This document shows, one piece after another, positions 1-7,603 of a stretch of DNA of 64,000 nucleotides. Location of the stretch: the NCBI RefSeq assembly GCF_003671495.1, contig NZ_RCHN01000045.1, positions 1-64,000 of the forward strand. Direction: 5' to 3'. Position numbers and translations under genes: made by a program. Numbering within the stretch: position 1 is the first letter of the stretch; every line of letters begins with the position of its first letter. The notes beneath the pieces were generated by a model, which was not told the DNA's origin, ran no database searches, and saw only the letters and a program-made list of their open reading frames with translations. The DNA is from Ketobacter sp. (GTDB taxonomy: Bacteria > Pseudomonadota > Gammaproteobacteria > Pseudomonadales > Ketobacteraceae).

Positions 1-362
1 TCGAGGAACCGCTTCAGGTTGCGAAGTTTGACCTGGTAGTCCCCCTCTTCAGTTCCCGGGCGAATCTTGATTTCCTTCACCTGGGTCTGTTTCTGCTTTT
101 TACGGGCTTCAGCTTGGCGCTTCTTCTCTTCGAAGATGTGCTTTCCGTAGTCCATGATCCGGCACACGGGAGGTTCAGCGTCAGGAGCGATTTCCACCAG
201 ATCCATCTCCGCTTCCTCGGCGGCCTTCAGGGCGTCGTCAATGCTGACAATACCGACCTGCTCACCGTCTCCTCCGATCAATCGCACTTCAGTGCAGGTG
301 ATCTCATCATTAGTCCGGTTCTTTTTCGACTGTACTACGGGGCGTCTGTTACGCTGCTTAAT
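1..362 (-). CDS. infC: Translation initiation factor IF-3 (5' part, AUU start)
   Basis: IF-3 binds the 30S subunit, prevents premature 50S joining and proofreads start-codon choice. About 120 N-terminal codons are in the window; the C-terminal domain runs off the left edge. The reading frame starts at an AUU codon (360-362), followed by KQRNRRPVVQ. A GGAGG Shine-Dalgarno element lies just upstream. The AUU start is a hallmark of infC, because it lets IF-3 discriminate against its own mRNA. The N-domain motif VCRIMDYGK and the lysine/arginine-rich linker (KKQKQTQVKEIKIRP) are visible. thrS, the usual upstream neighbour, is absent; tRNA-Val lies upstream instead, with a leader that holds a promoter and a terminator-like hairpin. 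Identity is certain from sequence; autoregulation is known for the family, not shown here. Confidence 0.97.
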   Translation of the reverse strand, partial: MKQRNRRPVVQSKKNRTNDEITCTEVRLIGGDGEQVGIVSIDDALKAAEEAEMDLVEIAPDAEPPVCRIMDYGKHIFEEKKRQAEARKKQKQTQVKEIKIRPGTEEGDYQVKLRNLKRFL

Positions 363-386
363 AGCTCTTCCTCCAAGCCCGTTAAT

Positions 387-419
387 AAAAAAACCAAGCC
401 ACCCGATCCAGGGTTGCTT
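387..419 (-). terminator. Terminator-like hairpin in the infC leader (attenuator candidate)
   Basis: On the minus strand, bases 419-411 pair with 404-396: AAGC/GCTT, one A-G mismatch, then ACCC/GGGT, with a 6-base loop. GG and seven T (393-387) follow. The T-run ends 24 bases before the infC AUU codon, leaving no room for a promoter in between. infC transcripts must therefore cross this structure. It has the form of an intrinsic terminator; attenuation is inferred. Confidence 0.6.
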
Positions 420-448
420 GATTCCATTTATATTCACTGAAAGAGAAC

Positions 449-469
449 CTCAAGGGTTCTGCCCTTGAG
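449..469. repeat. Perfect 8-bp inverted repeat near the predicted infC start site
   Basis: CTCAAGGG (449-456) and CCCTTGAG (462-469) form a perfect inverted repeat with a 5-base spacer. The predicted transcription start (about 463) falls inside it. It could therefore be an operator, or a weak terminator for tRNA-Val. It lacks a good T-run on the minus strand. Confidence 0.5.
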
Positions 470-498
470 ATTCTAAGACTGCTTTGGAAAATTCTCAA
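470..498 (-). promoter_or_regulatory. Predicted sigma-70 promoter for infC
   Basis: The minus strand has TTGAGA (498-493), a 17-base spacer, and TAGAAT (475-470). Each hexamer matches 5 of 6 consensus positions. The expected start is near 463, about 100 bases before the infC start codon. A weaker second candidate is TTGAGG (453-448) with TATAAA (432-427), spacer 15. Confidence 0.55.
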
Positions 499-537
499 GC
501 TACAGAACCACTTAGATCCTCGATCCAAGTGTAAATT

Positions 538-614
538 TGGTAGGCACGATCGGATTCGAACCAACGACCCCCACCATGTCAAGGTGGTGCTCTAACCAAC
601 TGAGCTACGTGCCT
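538..614 (-). tRNA. tRNA-Val (anticodon GAC)
   Basis: This is a complete cloverleaf on the minus strand. The 7-bp acceptor stem pairs AGGCACG (614-608) with CGTGCCT (548-542), with discriminator A at 541. The D-arm carries GCTCAGTTGGTTAGAGC. The anticodon stem-loop CACCTTGACATGGTG reads anticodon GAC, for GUC valine codons. The T-loop is TTCGAAT. The 3' CCA is encoded (540-538). Confidence 0.96.
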
Positions 615-677
615 GCTGTATTCAGGCGCGCAAAAATACCACTGCCCACCCGTAAGTGCAAGTCATGATTTCAAAAA

Positions 678-1685
678 TCAGACTTTATAGAAGTCCCGAT
701 ACCAGTCCACAAAACGGGCAACCCCCTCTTCCACGGTGGTTTGAGGGCGGTAACCCACGTCCGCCACCAGGGCATCCACATCGGCATAAGTATCCGGTAC
801 GTCACCCGGTTGCATGGGCAAAAGATTCTTCTCAGCCGTACGCCCAAGGCAGTGTTCCAGCACCTCGATATAGCGCAGCAGCTCCACCGGGCGATTACTG
901 CCTATATTATATAGGCGATAAGGCGCTCTACTGCTGGCCGAATCCGGGGCATCCCCGGTCCACTGGGGGTCAGGCTGAGCCACTCTGTCCAACGTCCGCA
1001 ACATGCCCTCGACAATGTCGTCAATGTAGGTGAAGTCCCGGCGGTGATTGCCATAGTTGAAGACGTCTATGGGGCTGCCCTGCAGGATTGCCTTGGTGAA
1101 TTTGAACAGAGCCATATCCGGTCGCCCCCATGGCCCGTAAACCGTGAAAAAGCGCAAGCCCGTGGTCGGCAGGCCATAAAGATGGCTGTAGGTATGAGCC
1201 ATCAGCTCATTGGCCTTTTTGGTGGCGGCGTACAGTGACAGAGGGTGATCGACGTTATCGTGTACGGAGAACGGCATGGTGGTGTTGGCACCGTACACGG
1301 AGCTGCTGGATGCATACACCAGATGCTCAACCTGGCTGGCCCGACAACACTCCAGCAGATTGACAAAACCCACCAGATTGGAATCCACGTAGGCATGTGG
1401 ATTTTCCAGGGAATAGCGCACGCCCGCCTGAGCCGCCATATTCACCACCCGTTGCGGCTGCTCCGCCTTGAACAACGCTTCCAGGTGGGCACGATCTTCC
1501 AAAGCCAGGCGTCGAAAGCTGAACCCCGTGTGGTCTTTCAATCGCGCCAGGCGAGCCTCTTTCAGGCTGACATCGTAGTAATCATTCAGGTTGTCGAGAC
1601 CCACCACCTGATCACCCCGCGCCAAAAGCCGATGAGACAGTGCAGAACCTATAAAACCGGCTGCCCCGGTTACCAATACTTTCAT
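678..1685 (-). CDS. NAD-dependent sugar-nucleotide epimerase, UDP-glucuronate 4-epimerase type
   Basis: This is an extended short-chain dehydrogenase of the sugar-nucleotide epimerase class, 335 aa. The N-terminal Rossmann motif is GAAGFIGS, followed by LDNLNDYYD, which is typical of UDP-glucuronate/UDP-galacturonate epimerases. The catalytic region shows SSSSVYG and YAATKKANE (Tyr-x-x-x-Lys). The C-terminal FVDWYRDFYKV also matches this subgroup. The likely role is interconverting a UDP-uronate for capsule, O-antigen or exopolysaccharide. I start it at ATG 1685; an in-frame TTG two codons upstream is possible. uvrB ends 15 bases upstream on the same strand, so uvrB, manC and this gene look like one transcript. 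Substrate assignment is family inference. Confidence 0.88.
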   Translation of the reverse strand: MKVLVTGAAGFIGSALSHRLLARGDQVVGLDNLNDYYDVSLKEARLARLKDHTGFSFRRLALEDRAHLEALFKAEQPQRVVNMAAQAGVRYSLENPHAYVDSNLVGFVNLLECCRASQVEHLVYASSSSVYGANTTMPFSVHDNVDHPLSLYAATKKANELMAHTYSHLYGLPTTGLRFFTVYGPWGRPDMALFKFTKAILQGSPIDVFNYGNHRRDFTYIDDIVEGMLRTLDRVAQPDPQWTGDAPDSASSRAPYRLYNIGSNRPVELLRYIEVLEHCLGRTAEKNLLPMQPGDVPDTYADVDALVADVGYRPQTTVEEGVARFVDWYRDFYKV

Positions 1686-1700
1686 ATGCAAAGAATCACT

Positions 1701-3710
1701 TTATTGTATAAAGGCCCGACTTTTGATTTGCTGCACTTCATCCCGCAATCGTGCCGCCTCTTCAAACTCCAGGCTTTTCGCCGCCTCAAACATCTTCTGC
1801 TCAAGCTCCTTGATCAGTGCGCTGACCTGGCGCGGCTCCATGGTTGAAAGATCCCGATCATAGCCTGTTTTCTTTTCAGCCACTTTACGGCCGAGTTTCT
1901 TCCCACCCGGAGCCCTGGCGCCTTCCAGAATATCTTCCACAGATTTTTTGATGCCTTTGGGCGTGATACCGTTGGCTTCGTTGAACTGGATCTGCTTGGT
2001 CCGGCGCCGTTCGGTTTCATCCATGGCCCGTTGCATGGAATTGGTGATCTTGTCGGCGTAGAGAATAGCCTTTCCATTGAGGTTACGGGCTGCCCGACCA
2101 ATGGTCTGAATCAGGGAGCGATCCGAGCGCAAAAAGCCTTCCTTGTCAGCGTCCAGAATGGCCACCAGGGACACCTCCGGCATATCCAGCCCTTCCCGCA
2201 ACAGGTTGATGCCCACCAGCACATCGAACTCCCCCAGGCGCAGGTCGCGGATAATCTCAACGCGCTCCACCGTATCAATGTCAGAGTGCAGGTAGCGCAC
2301 CCTGACACCATGCTCCATCAGATAATCGGTCAGGTCCTCCGCCATGCGTTTAGTGAGCGTGGTAACCAGTACCCGCTCTTCTTTTGCCACCGTCGCGTGG
2401 ATCTGGGACAGCAGGTCCTCCACCTGAGTGAGGGCGGGGCGCACTTCAATCTCGGGGTCCACCAGGCCGGTGGGTCGCACGATCTGCTCCACAATGGCCT
2501 GTTGGTGCTCTGCCTCATAGGGACCAGGGGTTGCCGAAACAAAGATGGTCTGGGGGCACAAGGCTTCCCACTCCTCGAACTTCAGCGGGCGATTGTCCAG
2601 GGCCGATGGCAGGCGGAAGCCGTATTGCACCAGGGTTTCCTTGCGCGAGCGATCGCCCCGGAACATTCCGCCAATCTGCGGCACCGTGACGTGGGATTCA
2701 TCAATCACCACAAGGGCGTTTTGTGGCAGATATTCAAACAAGGTGGGCGGAGGTTCCCCCGGTGCCCGGCCGGACAAAAACCGGGAATAGTTTTCAATGC
2801 CGGTGCAGTAACCCAGCTCCTGCATCATCTCGATATCGAACCGGGTGCGTTCACTGAGCCGTTGGTGCTCCAGCAATTTGCCTTCGTTAGAGAAGAATTC
2901 CAGCCGTTCCCGCAGCTCAACCTTGATGTTGTCAATGGCATCCAGCACCGTCTCCCGCGGGGTAACATAATGGGACTTCGGATAAATCGTAAAGCGCGGC
3001 ACCTTCTGCAGCACTTCACCGGTGAGCGGATCAAACAGGGAAAGGTTTTCCACCTCATCGTCGAACAACTCGATACGCAATGCTTCGCGCTCGGATTCCG
3101 CCGGGAACACATCGATCACTTCGCCCCGCACCCGATATGTGGCCCGGTTAAACTCCAGATCATTGCGGGTGTACTGCAACTCCGCCAGACGCCGCAGAAC
3201 TTTGCGTTGATCCATGGGTTCGCCCCGATCCAGATGCAACACCATTTTCAGGTAGCTGCCCGGATCACCCAAGCCATAAATGGACGAGACCGTCGCCACA
3301 ATCAAGACATCTTCCCGTTCCAGCAACGCCTTGGTGGCAGACAATCGCATCTGCTCAATATGCTCGTTTATGGACGAATCTTTTTCGATAAAAGTGTCGG
3401 ATGACGGAACATAGGCTTCCGGTTGATAGTAGTCGTAATAGGAAACGAAATACTCAACTGCATTATTCGGGAAAAACTCTTTAAACTCGCCATAGAGCTG
3501 AGCAGCCAGCGTTTTATTGTGAGCCATCACCAAGGTCGGCCGCTGCACCTGAGCCACCACATTGGCGATGGTGAAGGTTTTACCGGAGCCGGTCACCCCC
3601 AATAACGTCTGATGGGACAGCCCGTCCTCCAGACCTTCCACCAATTGCGAAATCGCCGTCGGCTGATCTCCCGCCGGCTTGTATTTGGAATGGACCTTGA
3701 ATTTACGCAC
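1701..3710 (-). CDS. uvrB: Excinuclease ABC subunit B (UvrB)
   Basis: UvrB is the damage-verifying helicase-like subunit of nucleotide excision repair, handed DNA by UvrA and then recruiting UvrC. The 669-aa length is standard. Visible motifs are Walker A GVTGSGKT (38-45), the DNA-clamping beta-hairpin YYDYYQPEAYVP (91-102), a DESH helicase motif II in the middle, the helicase motif QTIGRAARN, and a C-terminal UVR domain ending LEFEEAARLRDEVQQIK. The start is GTG at 3710, matching the family N-terminus (KPAGDQPTAI from residue 11). It begins two bases after the manC stop, so translation is probably coupled. I saw no LexA-type box directly upstream. Finding a repair gene between two sugar-nucleotide genes is unusual. 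Confidence 0.98.
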   Translation of the reverse strand: MRKFKVHSKYKPAGDQPTAISQLVEGLEDGLSHQTLLGVTGSGKTFTIANVVAQVQRPTLVMAHNKTLAAQLYGEFKEFFPNNAVEYFVSYYDYYQPEAYVPSSDTFIEKDSSINEHIEQMRLSATKALLEREDVLIVATVSSIYGLGDPGSYLKMVLHLDRGEPMDQRKVLRRLAELQYTRNDLEFNRATYRVRGEVIDVFPAESEREALRIELFDDEVENLSLFDPLTGEVLQKVPRFTIYPKSHYVTPRETVLDAIDNIKVELRERLEFFSNEGKLLEHQRLSERTRFDIEMMQELGYCTGIENYSRFLSGRAPGEPPPTLFEYLPQNALVVIDESHVTVPQIGGMFRGDRSRKETLVQYGFRLPSALDNRPLKFEEWEALCPQTIFVSATPGPYEAEHQQAIVEQIVRPTGLVDPEIEVRPALTQVEDLLSQIHATVAKEERVLVTTLTKRMAEDLTDYLMEHGVRVRYLHSDIDTVERVEIIRDLRLGEFDVLVGINLLREGLDMPEVSLVAILDADKEGFLRSDRSLIQTIGRAARNLNGKAILYADKITNSMQRAMDETERRRTKQIQFNEANGITPKGIKKSVEDILEGARAPGGKKLGRKVAEKKTGYDRDLSTMEPRQVSALIKELEQKMFEAAKSLEFEEAARLRDEVQQIKSRAFIQ

Positions 3711-3712
3711 GG

Positions 3713-5128
3713 TTAACCATCTGACCCTCTTCCGTATTGATCACTGAAGCGGACGATGTCATCCTCCCCAAGATAGGAACCAGTCTGAATCTCGATGATT
3801 TCCAAAGGGATCTTGCCAGGGTTTTCCAGATAGTGGACCTCACCAACCGGGATGTAAACCGATTGATTCTCTGACAAAAGCAGGGAGTCTTCACCCCTCT
3901 GCACTTTAGCCGTGCCCTGCACAACCACCCAGTGTTCCGCCCGATGGTGATGCATCTGGGTCGATAATCTCGCCCCCGGCTTTACTGTGATCCGCTTCAC
4001 CTGGTAGCGATCCCCCATGTCGACGGAATCAAACCGACCCCAGGGCCGGTGCACCTCGCGGTGAAACTCATGCTCGGAGCGCCCTTCTGCTTCGATTTTC
4101 TTAACGATATCTTTGACTTTTTGTACCTGCTGAATGTTCGCGACCAACACGGCATCGGGCGTTTCCACGATAGCAACATCATTGACCCCCAAACAGGCCA
4201 CCATCCGGCTGCTGGCATGCACCATGGTATTATGGGTGTCCTCAACATACACATCCCCGCTCAACGCATTACCATAAGCGTCTTTACTCTGCACTTCCCA
4301 AAGGGACTGCCAAGAGCCTACGTCAGACCAGCCAGAGTCGAGCGGGATCACCACTGCCTTATCCGTCTTTTCCATCACTGCGTAGTCAATGGAGTTTTCC
4401 GGGCACGCCACGAAGGCGGCCTCCCCGGCACGGATAAAATCAAGATCTACTGCTCTTGCCTCCCAGGACGCCCTGGCCGCCCCATAAATTTCAGGCTGAA
4501 AGTATTCAAGCTCGCGCAAATAGAGGTCTGCTCGGAATGCGAACATCCCGCTGTTCCAAAAGTAATCCCCCGCTGCCAGATAGGCCTCAGCGACCTCCAG
4601 GGTAGGCTTTTCAACGAAAGCCTGGATCGGATACCAGCCATCACTGCCCTGATTATCTGCTTTAATGTAGCCGTACCCTGTTTCCGGTTTATTGGGTACA
4701 ACACCAAACGTCACCAGGCCACCATTCAAGGCCGCTTTATTTGCCGTCAGCAGGGCCCTGTGAAACACCTCACAATTTTCAATATGGTGATCCGATGGCA
4801 ATACCAGAACCACAGCGTCTGCAGATCTCTCCAACGCGGCAAAGCACGCCAACGCAATAGCAGGGGCGGTATTGCGTCGAGCTGGCTCCAGAATGATGTG
4901 CGCATCCTGGATATCCAATGACTGCACCTGGTCTGCCAATAAAAACCGCTGGTCGTTGGCGGTGACAAAAATGGGCGCCTCATCGGCTACGCTGCCACGC
5001 AGTCTCAAGACCGTTTCTTGAACCAGGGAATATTCAGAGCAAAGGGGCAAAAACTGCTTGGGATAGGCTGAACGCGACAGGGGCCAAAGCCTTGAACCAC
5101 TACCACCGGAGAGGATGACCGGAATCAT
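3713..5128 (-). CDS. manC: Mannose-1-phosphate guanylyltransferase / mannose-6-phosphate isomerase
   Basis: This bifunctional type II enzyme (AlgA/ManC/WbpW family) makes GDP-mannose and isomerises fructose-6-P to mannose-6-P. The 471-aa length fits. The N-terminal nucleotidyltransferase signature LSGGSGSRLWPLSR (residues 6-19) and FVEKP are present. The C-terminal cupin-type isomerase domain carries RPWGRF and the metal-binding QMHHHRAEHW cluster. GDP-mannose feeds O-antigen, alginate-like polymers or GDP-deoxysugars. No other GDP-mannose gene is in the window. It lies first in a minus-strand unit manC-uvrB-epimerase, after a 144-base gap containing the terminator of the aminotransferase gene. 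Confidence 0.95.
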   Translation of the reverse strand: MIPVILSGGSGSRLWPLSRSAYPKQFLPLCSEYSLVQETVLRLRGSVADEAPIFVTANDQRFLLADQVQSLDIQDAHIILEPARRNTAPAIALACFAALERSADAVVLVLPSDHHIENCEVFHRALLTANKAALNGGLVTFGVVPNKPETGYGYIKADNQGSDGWYPIQAFVEKPTLEVAEAYLAAGDYFWNSGMFAFRADLYLRELEYFQPEIYGAARASWEARAVDLDFIRAGEAAFVACPENSIDYAVMEKTDKAVVIPLDSGWSDVGSWQSLWEVQSKDAYGNALSGDVYVEDTHNTMVHASSRMVACLGVNDVAIVETPDAVLVANIQQVQKVKDIVKKIEAEGRSEHEFHREVHRPWGRFDSVDMGDRYQVKRITVKPGARLSTQMHHHRAEHWVVVQGTAKVQRGEDSLLLSENQSVYIPVGEVHYLENPGKIPLEIIEIQTGSYLGEDDIVRFSDQYGRGSDG

Positions 5129-5196
5129 ATATTTAGATCCTTATCTTTGTTGCTTTTACTGATACGACTATACCACACTCACCCACCAAAAATGAG

Positions 5197-5228
5197 AAAG
5201 CCCGACGTCACCTGGACTGTCGGGCTTT
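5197..5228 (-). terminator. Intrinsic terminator after the aminotransferase gene
   Basis: A perfect 10-bp stem pairs AAAGCCCGAC (5197-5206) with GTCGGGCTTT (5219-5228), with a 12-base loop. T-rich sequence follows on both strands. It lies 44 bases beyond the aminotransferase stop and upstream of manC, separating the two minus-strand units. Confidence 0.85.
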
Positions 5229-5272
5229 TTGATTACAACGGGTGGTACCAGAATACGTGCAGTACCGGAATA

Positions 5273-6547
5273 TCAGGACAGCTTCTGTCGGATGGACGCC
5301 AGCTTCACACACACCACGAACACTTCCATGGTCTTGTTGATATCCTGCAGAGAAGGAAAGCTGGGTGCCAGGCGGATGTTCTTATCCTCAGGATCCTGAC
5401 CATACGGGAAGGTCGCTCCCGCCGGTGTCAACTTCACTCCCGCCTCCAGCGCCAGACGGACGATCTCCTTTGCCAGACCGGGCCGGGAGTCAAAGGACAC
5501 AAAATAGCCACCCTCCGGCACTGTCCAGCTCCCCATATCGGACTCGGAGAACCCCTCATCCAGGTGCTGCAGAACCGCGTCAAAACGGGGCTTGAGTAAT
5601 TCCGCATGCTTGTCCATATGATCAAGCAAGCCCGCATAATCACCAAAAAACGTTACATGGCGCAACTGATTCACTTTATCCGGGCCGATGGTTCCCATGC
5701 CAAGGTGCTTTTTGAAATGTTTGAGGTTTTCCTCGGAGGTGCCCATAAAGGCCAAACCCGATCCGGCAAAGGTCACCTTGGAGGTGGAGCCGAATATTAC
5801 GATGGAGTCCTCGGTACCCTGCTTGCGGGCTGCGTCCATCACATTTGCCAGCGCAGGGGCGTCGTGGCTCAAGGCATGAATGGCGTAGGCGTTATCCCAC
5901 ATAACGCGGAAGTTGGCTCCGGCGATCTTGGCCAGCCGGGCGATACGATCCACCACTTCGTCGCTGTAAACGATACCTGTTGGGTTGGAAAAGCGGGGAA
6001 CACACCAGATCCCTTTGATACACGGGTCGGCCTTGACCAGCGCTTCCACTTCATCCATCAGCGGACCATTTTCGTCCATGGCCACCGGGATCATGGTAAT
6101 GCCGAGCTCTTCACAGATTCCAAAATGACGATCGTATCCCGGCACCGGGCACAGAAACTTGATTTCCCCCTCACGACTCCACGCACTCTGTGCACCGCGC
6201 ACACCGAAGAAGTGTGCAAACGCCATGGTCTGGAACATCAGAGTCAAACTGGCGTTGCCACCAATCAGAGTCTCAGCGGGTGTAACACCCAACACCTGTG
6301 AAAACAGGGCCTTAGCCTCGGGCAGACCATCAAGACCGCCGTAATTGCGGCAATCCGTACCGTCAGCTGCCTTATACCCGTCCGTCAAAATACCATCCAG
6401 CCCATTGGACAGGTCCAACTGAGCACTATTGGGTTTGCCCCGGGTTAAATCCAAATTTAATTTGGCAGACTGAAACGCTGCATACTGCTTTTCCAGTTCA
6501 GCCAATTGCGCTTGCAAATCCTGAGCAGATGCCTGGTCTATAAACAA
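5273..6547 (-). CDS. Class I PLP aminotransferase, aspartate aminotransferase-like (LTRGKP subgroup)
   Basis: This is a pyridoxal-phosphate enzyme of fold type I, 424 aa. The N-terminal LDLTRGKPNSAQLDLS motif marks the Aminotran_MocR-type subgroup of aspartate-like aminotransferases. PLP-site residues are visible: FSNPTG (Asn188-Pro189), WDNAYAIH (Asp218, Tyr221) and STSKVTFAGSG with the Schiff-base Lys257. A C-terminal arginine in IRLAPSFPS should bind the substrate carboxylate. The same family sits beside uvrB in Pseudomonas. The amino acid substrate cannot be told from sequence. A terminator follows it and a plausible promoter precedes it, so it is probably a single-gene unit. Confidence 0.9.
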   Translation of the reverse strand: MFIDQASAQDLQAQLAELEKQYAAFQSAKLNLDLTRGKPNSAQLDLSNGLDGILTDGYKAADGTDCRNYGGLDGLPEAKALFSQVLGVTPAETLIGGNASLTLMFQTMAFAHFFGVRGAQSAWSREGEIKFLCPVPGYDRHFGICEELGITMIPVAMDENGPLMDEVEALVKADPCIKGIWCVPRFSNPTGIVYSDEVVDRIARLAKIAGANFRVMWDNAYAIHALSHDAPALANVMDAARKQGTEDSIVIFGSTSKVTFAGSGLAFMGTSEENLKHFKKHLGMGTIGPDKVNQLRHVTFFGDYAGLLDHMDKHAELLKPRFDAVLQHLDEGFSESDMGSWTVPEGGYFVSFDSRPGLAKEIVRLALEAGVKLTPAGATFPYGQDPEDKNIRLAPSFPSLQDINKTMEVFVVCVKLASIRQKLS

Positions 6548-6591
6548 GGTAAACCCCCTGAGATGACAATGATGAGACGCTGAGACCCGAC

Positions 6592-6619
6592 ACTATAGTG
6601 AGTTACGTTGCTATTGCAA
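6592..6619 (-). promoter_or_regulatory. Predicted promoter for the aminotransferase gene
   Basis: On the minus strand, TTGCAA (6619-6614) is followed by a 16-base spacer and TATAGT (6597-6592). It lies 45 bases upstream of the start codon. A small inverted repeat (CCCAGG-CTCG-CCTGGG, 6626-6641) lies just upstream. Confidence 0.45.
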
Positions 6620-6744
6620 TAGAACCCAGGCTCGCCTGGGCTAAATTTACCAGCCCGTCTCAAGCGGCCCCGACGCAGGCAATCAATCCTTTTGACAACC
6701 ACACAAACACCCTAACTGATTGATAAAAAAATGGAAAAAAGTGG

Positions 6745-6773
6745 TTGACCGAAGGGATTCATGCCCTTAATAT
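6745..6773 (+). promoter_or_regulatory. Predicted promoter for tRNA-Asn
   Basis: TTGACC (6745-6750), a 17-base spacer and TAATAT (6768-6773) lie 20 bases upstream of the tRNA 5' end. This is the expected place for a tRNA promoter. The spacer contains an AAGGG/CCCTT inverted repeat. Confidence 0.65.
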
Positions 6774-6792
6774 ACGCGTCCTCAAGAGCTGA

Positions 6793-6868
6793 TCCACAGT
6801 AGCTCAGTCGGTAGAGCAAGCGGCTGTTAACCGCTGGGTCGCAGGTTCGAGCCCTGCCTGTGGAGCCA
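6793..6868 (+). tRNA. tRNA-Asn (anticodon GTT)
   Basis: This is a 76-base cloverleaf with encoded CCA. The acceptor stem pairs TCCACAG with CTGTGGA. The anticodon arm GCGGCTGTTAACCGC reads anticodon GTT, and the T-loop is TTCGAGC. A strong promoter precedes it and a GC-rich terminator hairpin follows. Confidence 0.97.
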
Positions 6869-6873
6869 ACACC

Positions 6874-6903
6874 AAAAAGGGAGCTGAAAAGCTCCCTTTT
6901 TTT
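6874..6903 (+). terminator. Intrinsic terminator after tRNA-Asn
   Basis: The stem pairs GGGAGCT (6879-6885) with AGCTCCC (6890-6896) around a GAAA tetraloop. It is flanked by A5 and T7. It starts six bases after the tRNA CCA end. Confidence 0.9.
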
Positions 6904-6970
6904 ATGCCTCATTTTTGCCGCTCGTTTTTGCCCCAGGCGGTGGAGACCAACCGCTCAGTGGCCAAGCGGG

Positions 6971-7432
6971 TTAAACCGCTTTAAGCAGGCTTTCTTTGAT
7001 GACAACCGACTGCTTGCGCCCCAACAGGGTGAGCAACACCATCGCCCGCTCATCGCCATTGGCGCACAGGTAAACCGCCTCCACACCTTTGAATGGGCCA
7101 TCCTTGATGACCACCTCCTGATCCGGCTCGAACAAAGGCACGTTCCGAAACCCGTTCTCCTTGAACTTCAGGTATTCAATAATCGGATCATCGACCTGGG
7201 CCCACCACTCCCCAAACTTCAGCATACACAGCACACCGCGGGTATTTTTGATGGCATGAAAACGCGAAGCCAGCGAGCTCAATCGCACAAAAAGATAACT
7301 GGTAAACAGCGCCTCCCTTCGCCCATCTTTACGCACGAGCCAAGGGCAATACACCTCTATATTTTGATTGGCCAGATGGTCAAGCGCCCTGCTCTCCTGA
7401 CGCGCCTTCGTCTTCACCACATACCAGGACAT
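6971..7432 (-). CDS. rfaH: Transcription antiterminator RfaH (NusG paralogue)
   Basis: RfaH is a specialised NusG paralogue that loads on RNA polymerase at ops sites and suppresses Rho in long surface-polysaccharide operons. The 153-aa protein has a NusG N-terminal domain (MSWYVVKTKARQE, then LFTSYLFVRL) and a short C-terminal KOW-type region (DQEVVIKDGPFKGVEAVYL). The sequence lacks the longer NusG signatures and resembles RfaH in length (E. coli has 162 aa). Lying near manC and an epimerase supports a polysaccharide role. A second NusG paralogue such as LoaP cannot be excluded. I found no convincing ops site ahead of the local genes. Confidence 0.85.
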   Translation of the reverse strand: MSWYVVKTKARQESRALDHLANQNIEVYCPWLVRKDGRREALFTSYLFVRLSSLASRFHAIKNTRGVLCMLKFGEWWAQVDDPIIEYLKFKENGFRNVPLFEPDQEVVIKDGPFKGVEAVYLCANGDERAMVLLTLLGRKQSVVIKESLLKAV

Positions 7433-7603
7433 CGGACATCATCCCCTGAAACAAGACCGGTCCGGCGGCTTTGACGAGCATCGGACCATTCCACATTATT
7501 ATTTGCGATTTACGCACATTATCCTTTGAAGTATTGTCCTTAAACAGGCCTAACTCAAGGCTTTGATACAATTGATAACACCGGCTCACGGACCACTCAA
7601 ACC

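Noticed and set aside
1686..1691. TTG start two codons upstream for the epimerase
   Set aside because: ATG 1685 places the Rossmann motif at the usual distance from the N-terminus, and the TTG has no ribosome site.
2031..3404. Long open frame (457 codons) antisense to uvrB
   Set aside because: It mirrors the codon pattern of uvrB, has no family resemblance, and lies wholly inside a certain gene. The same holds for other antisense frames.
7380..7589. 69-codon minus-strand frame upstream of rfaH
   Set aside because: It overlaps the rfaH start in another frame and resembles no family.
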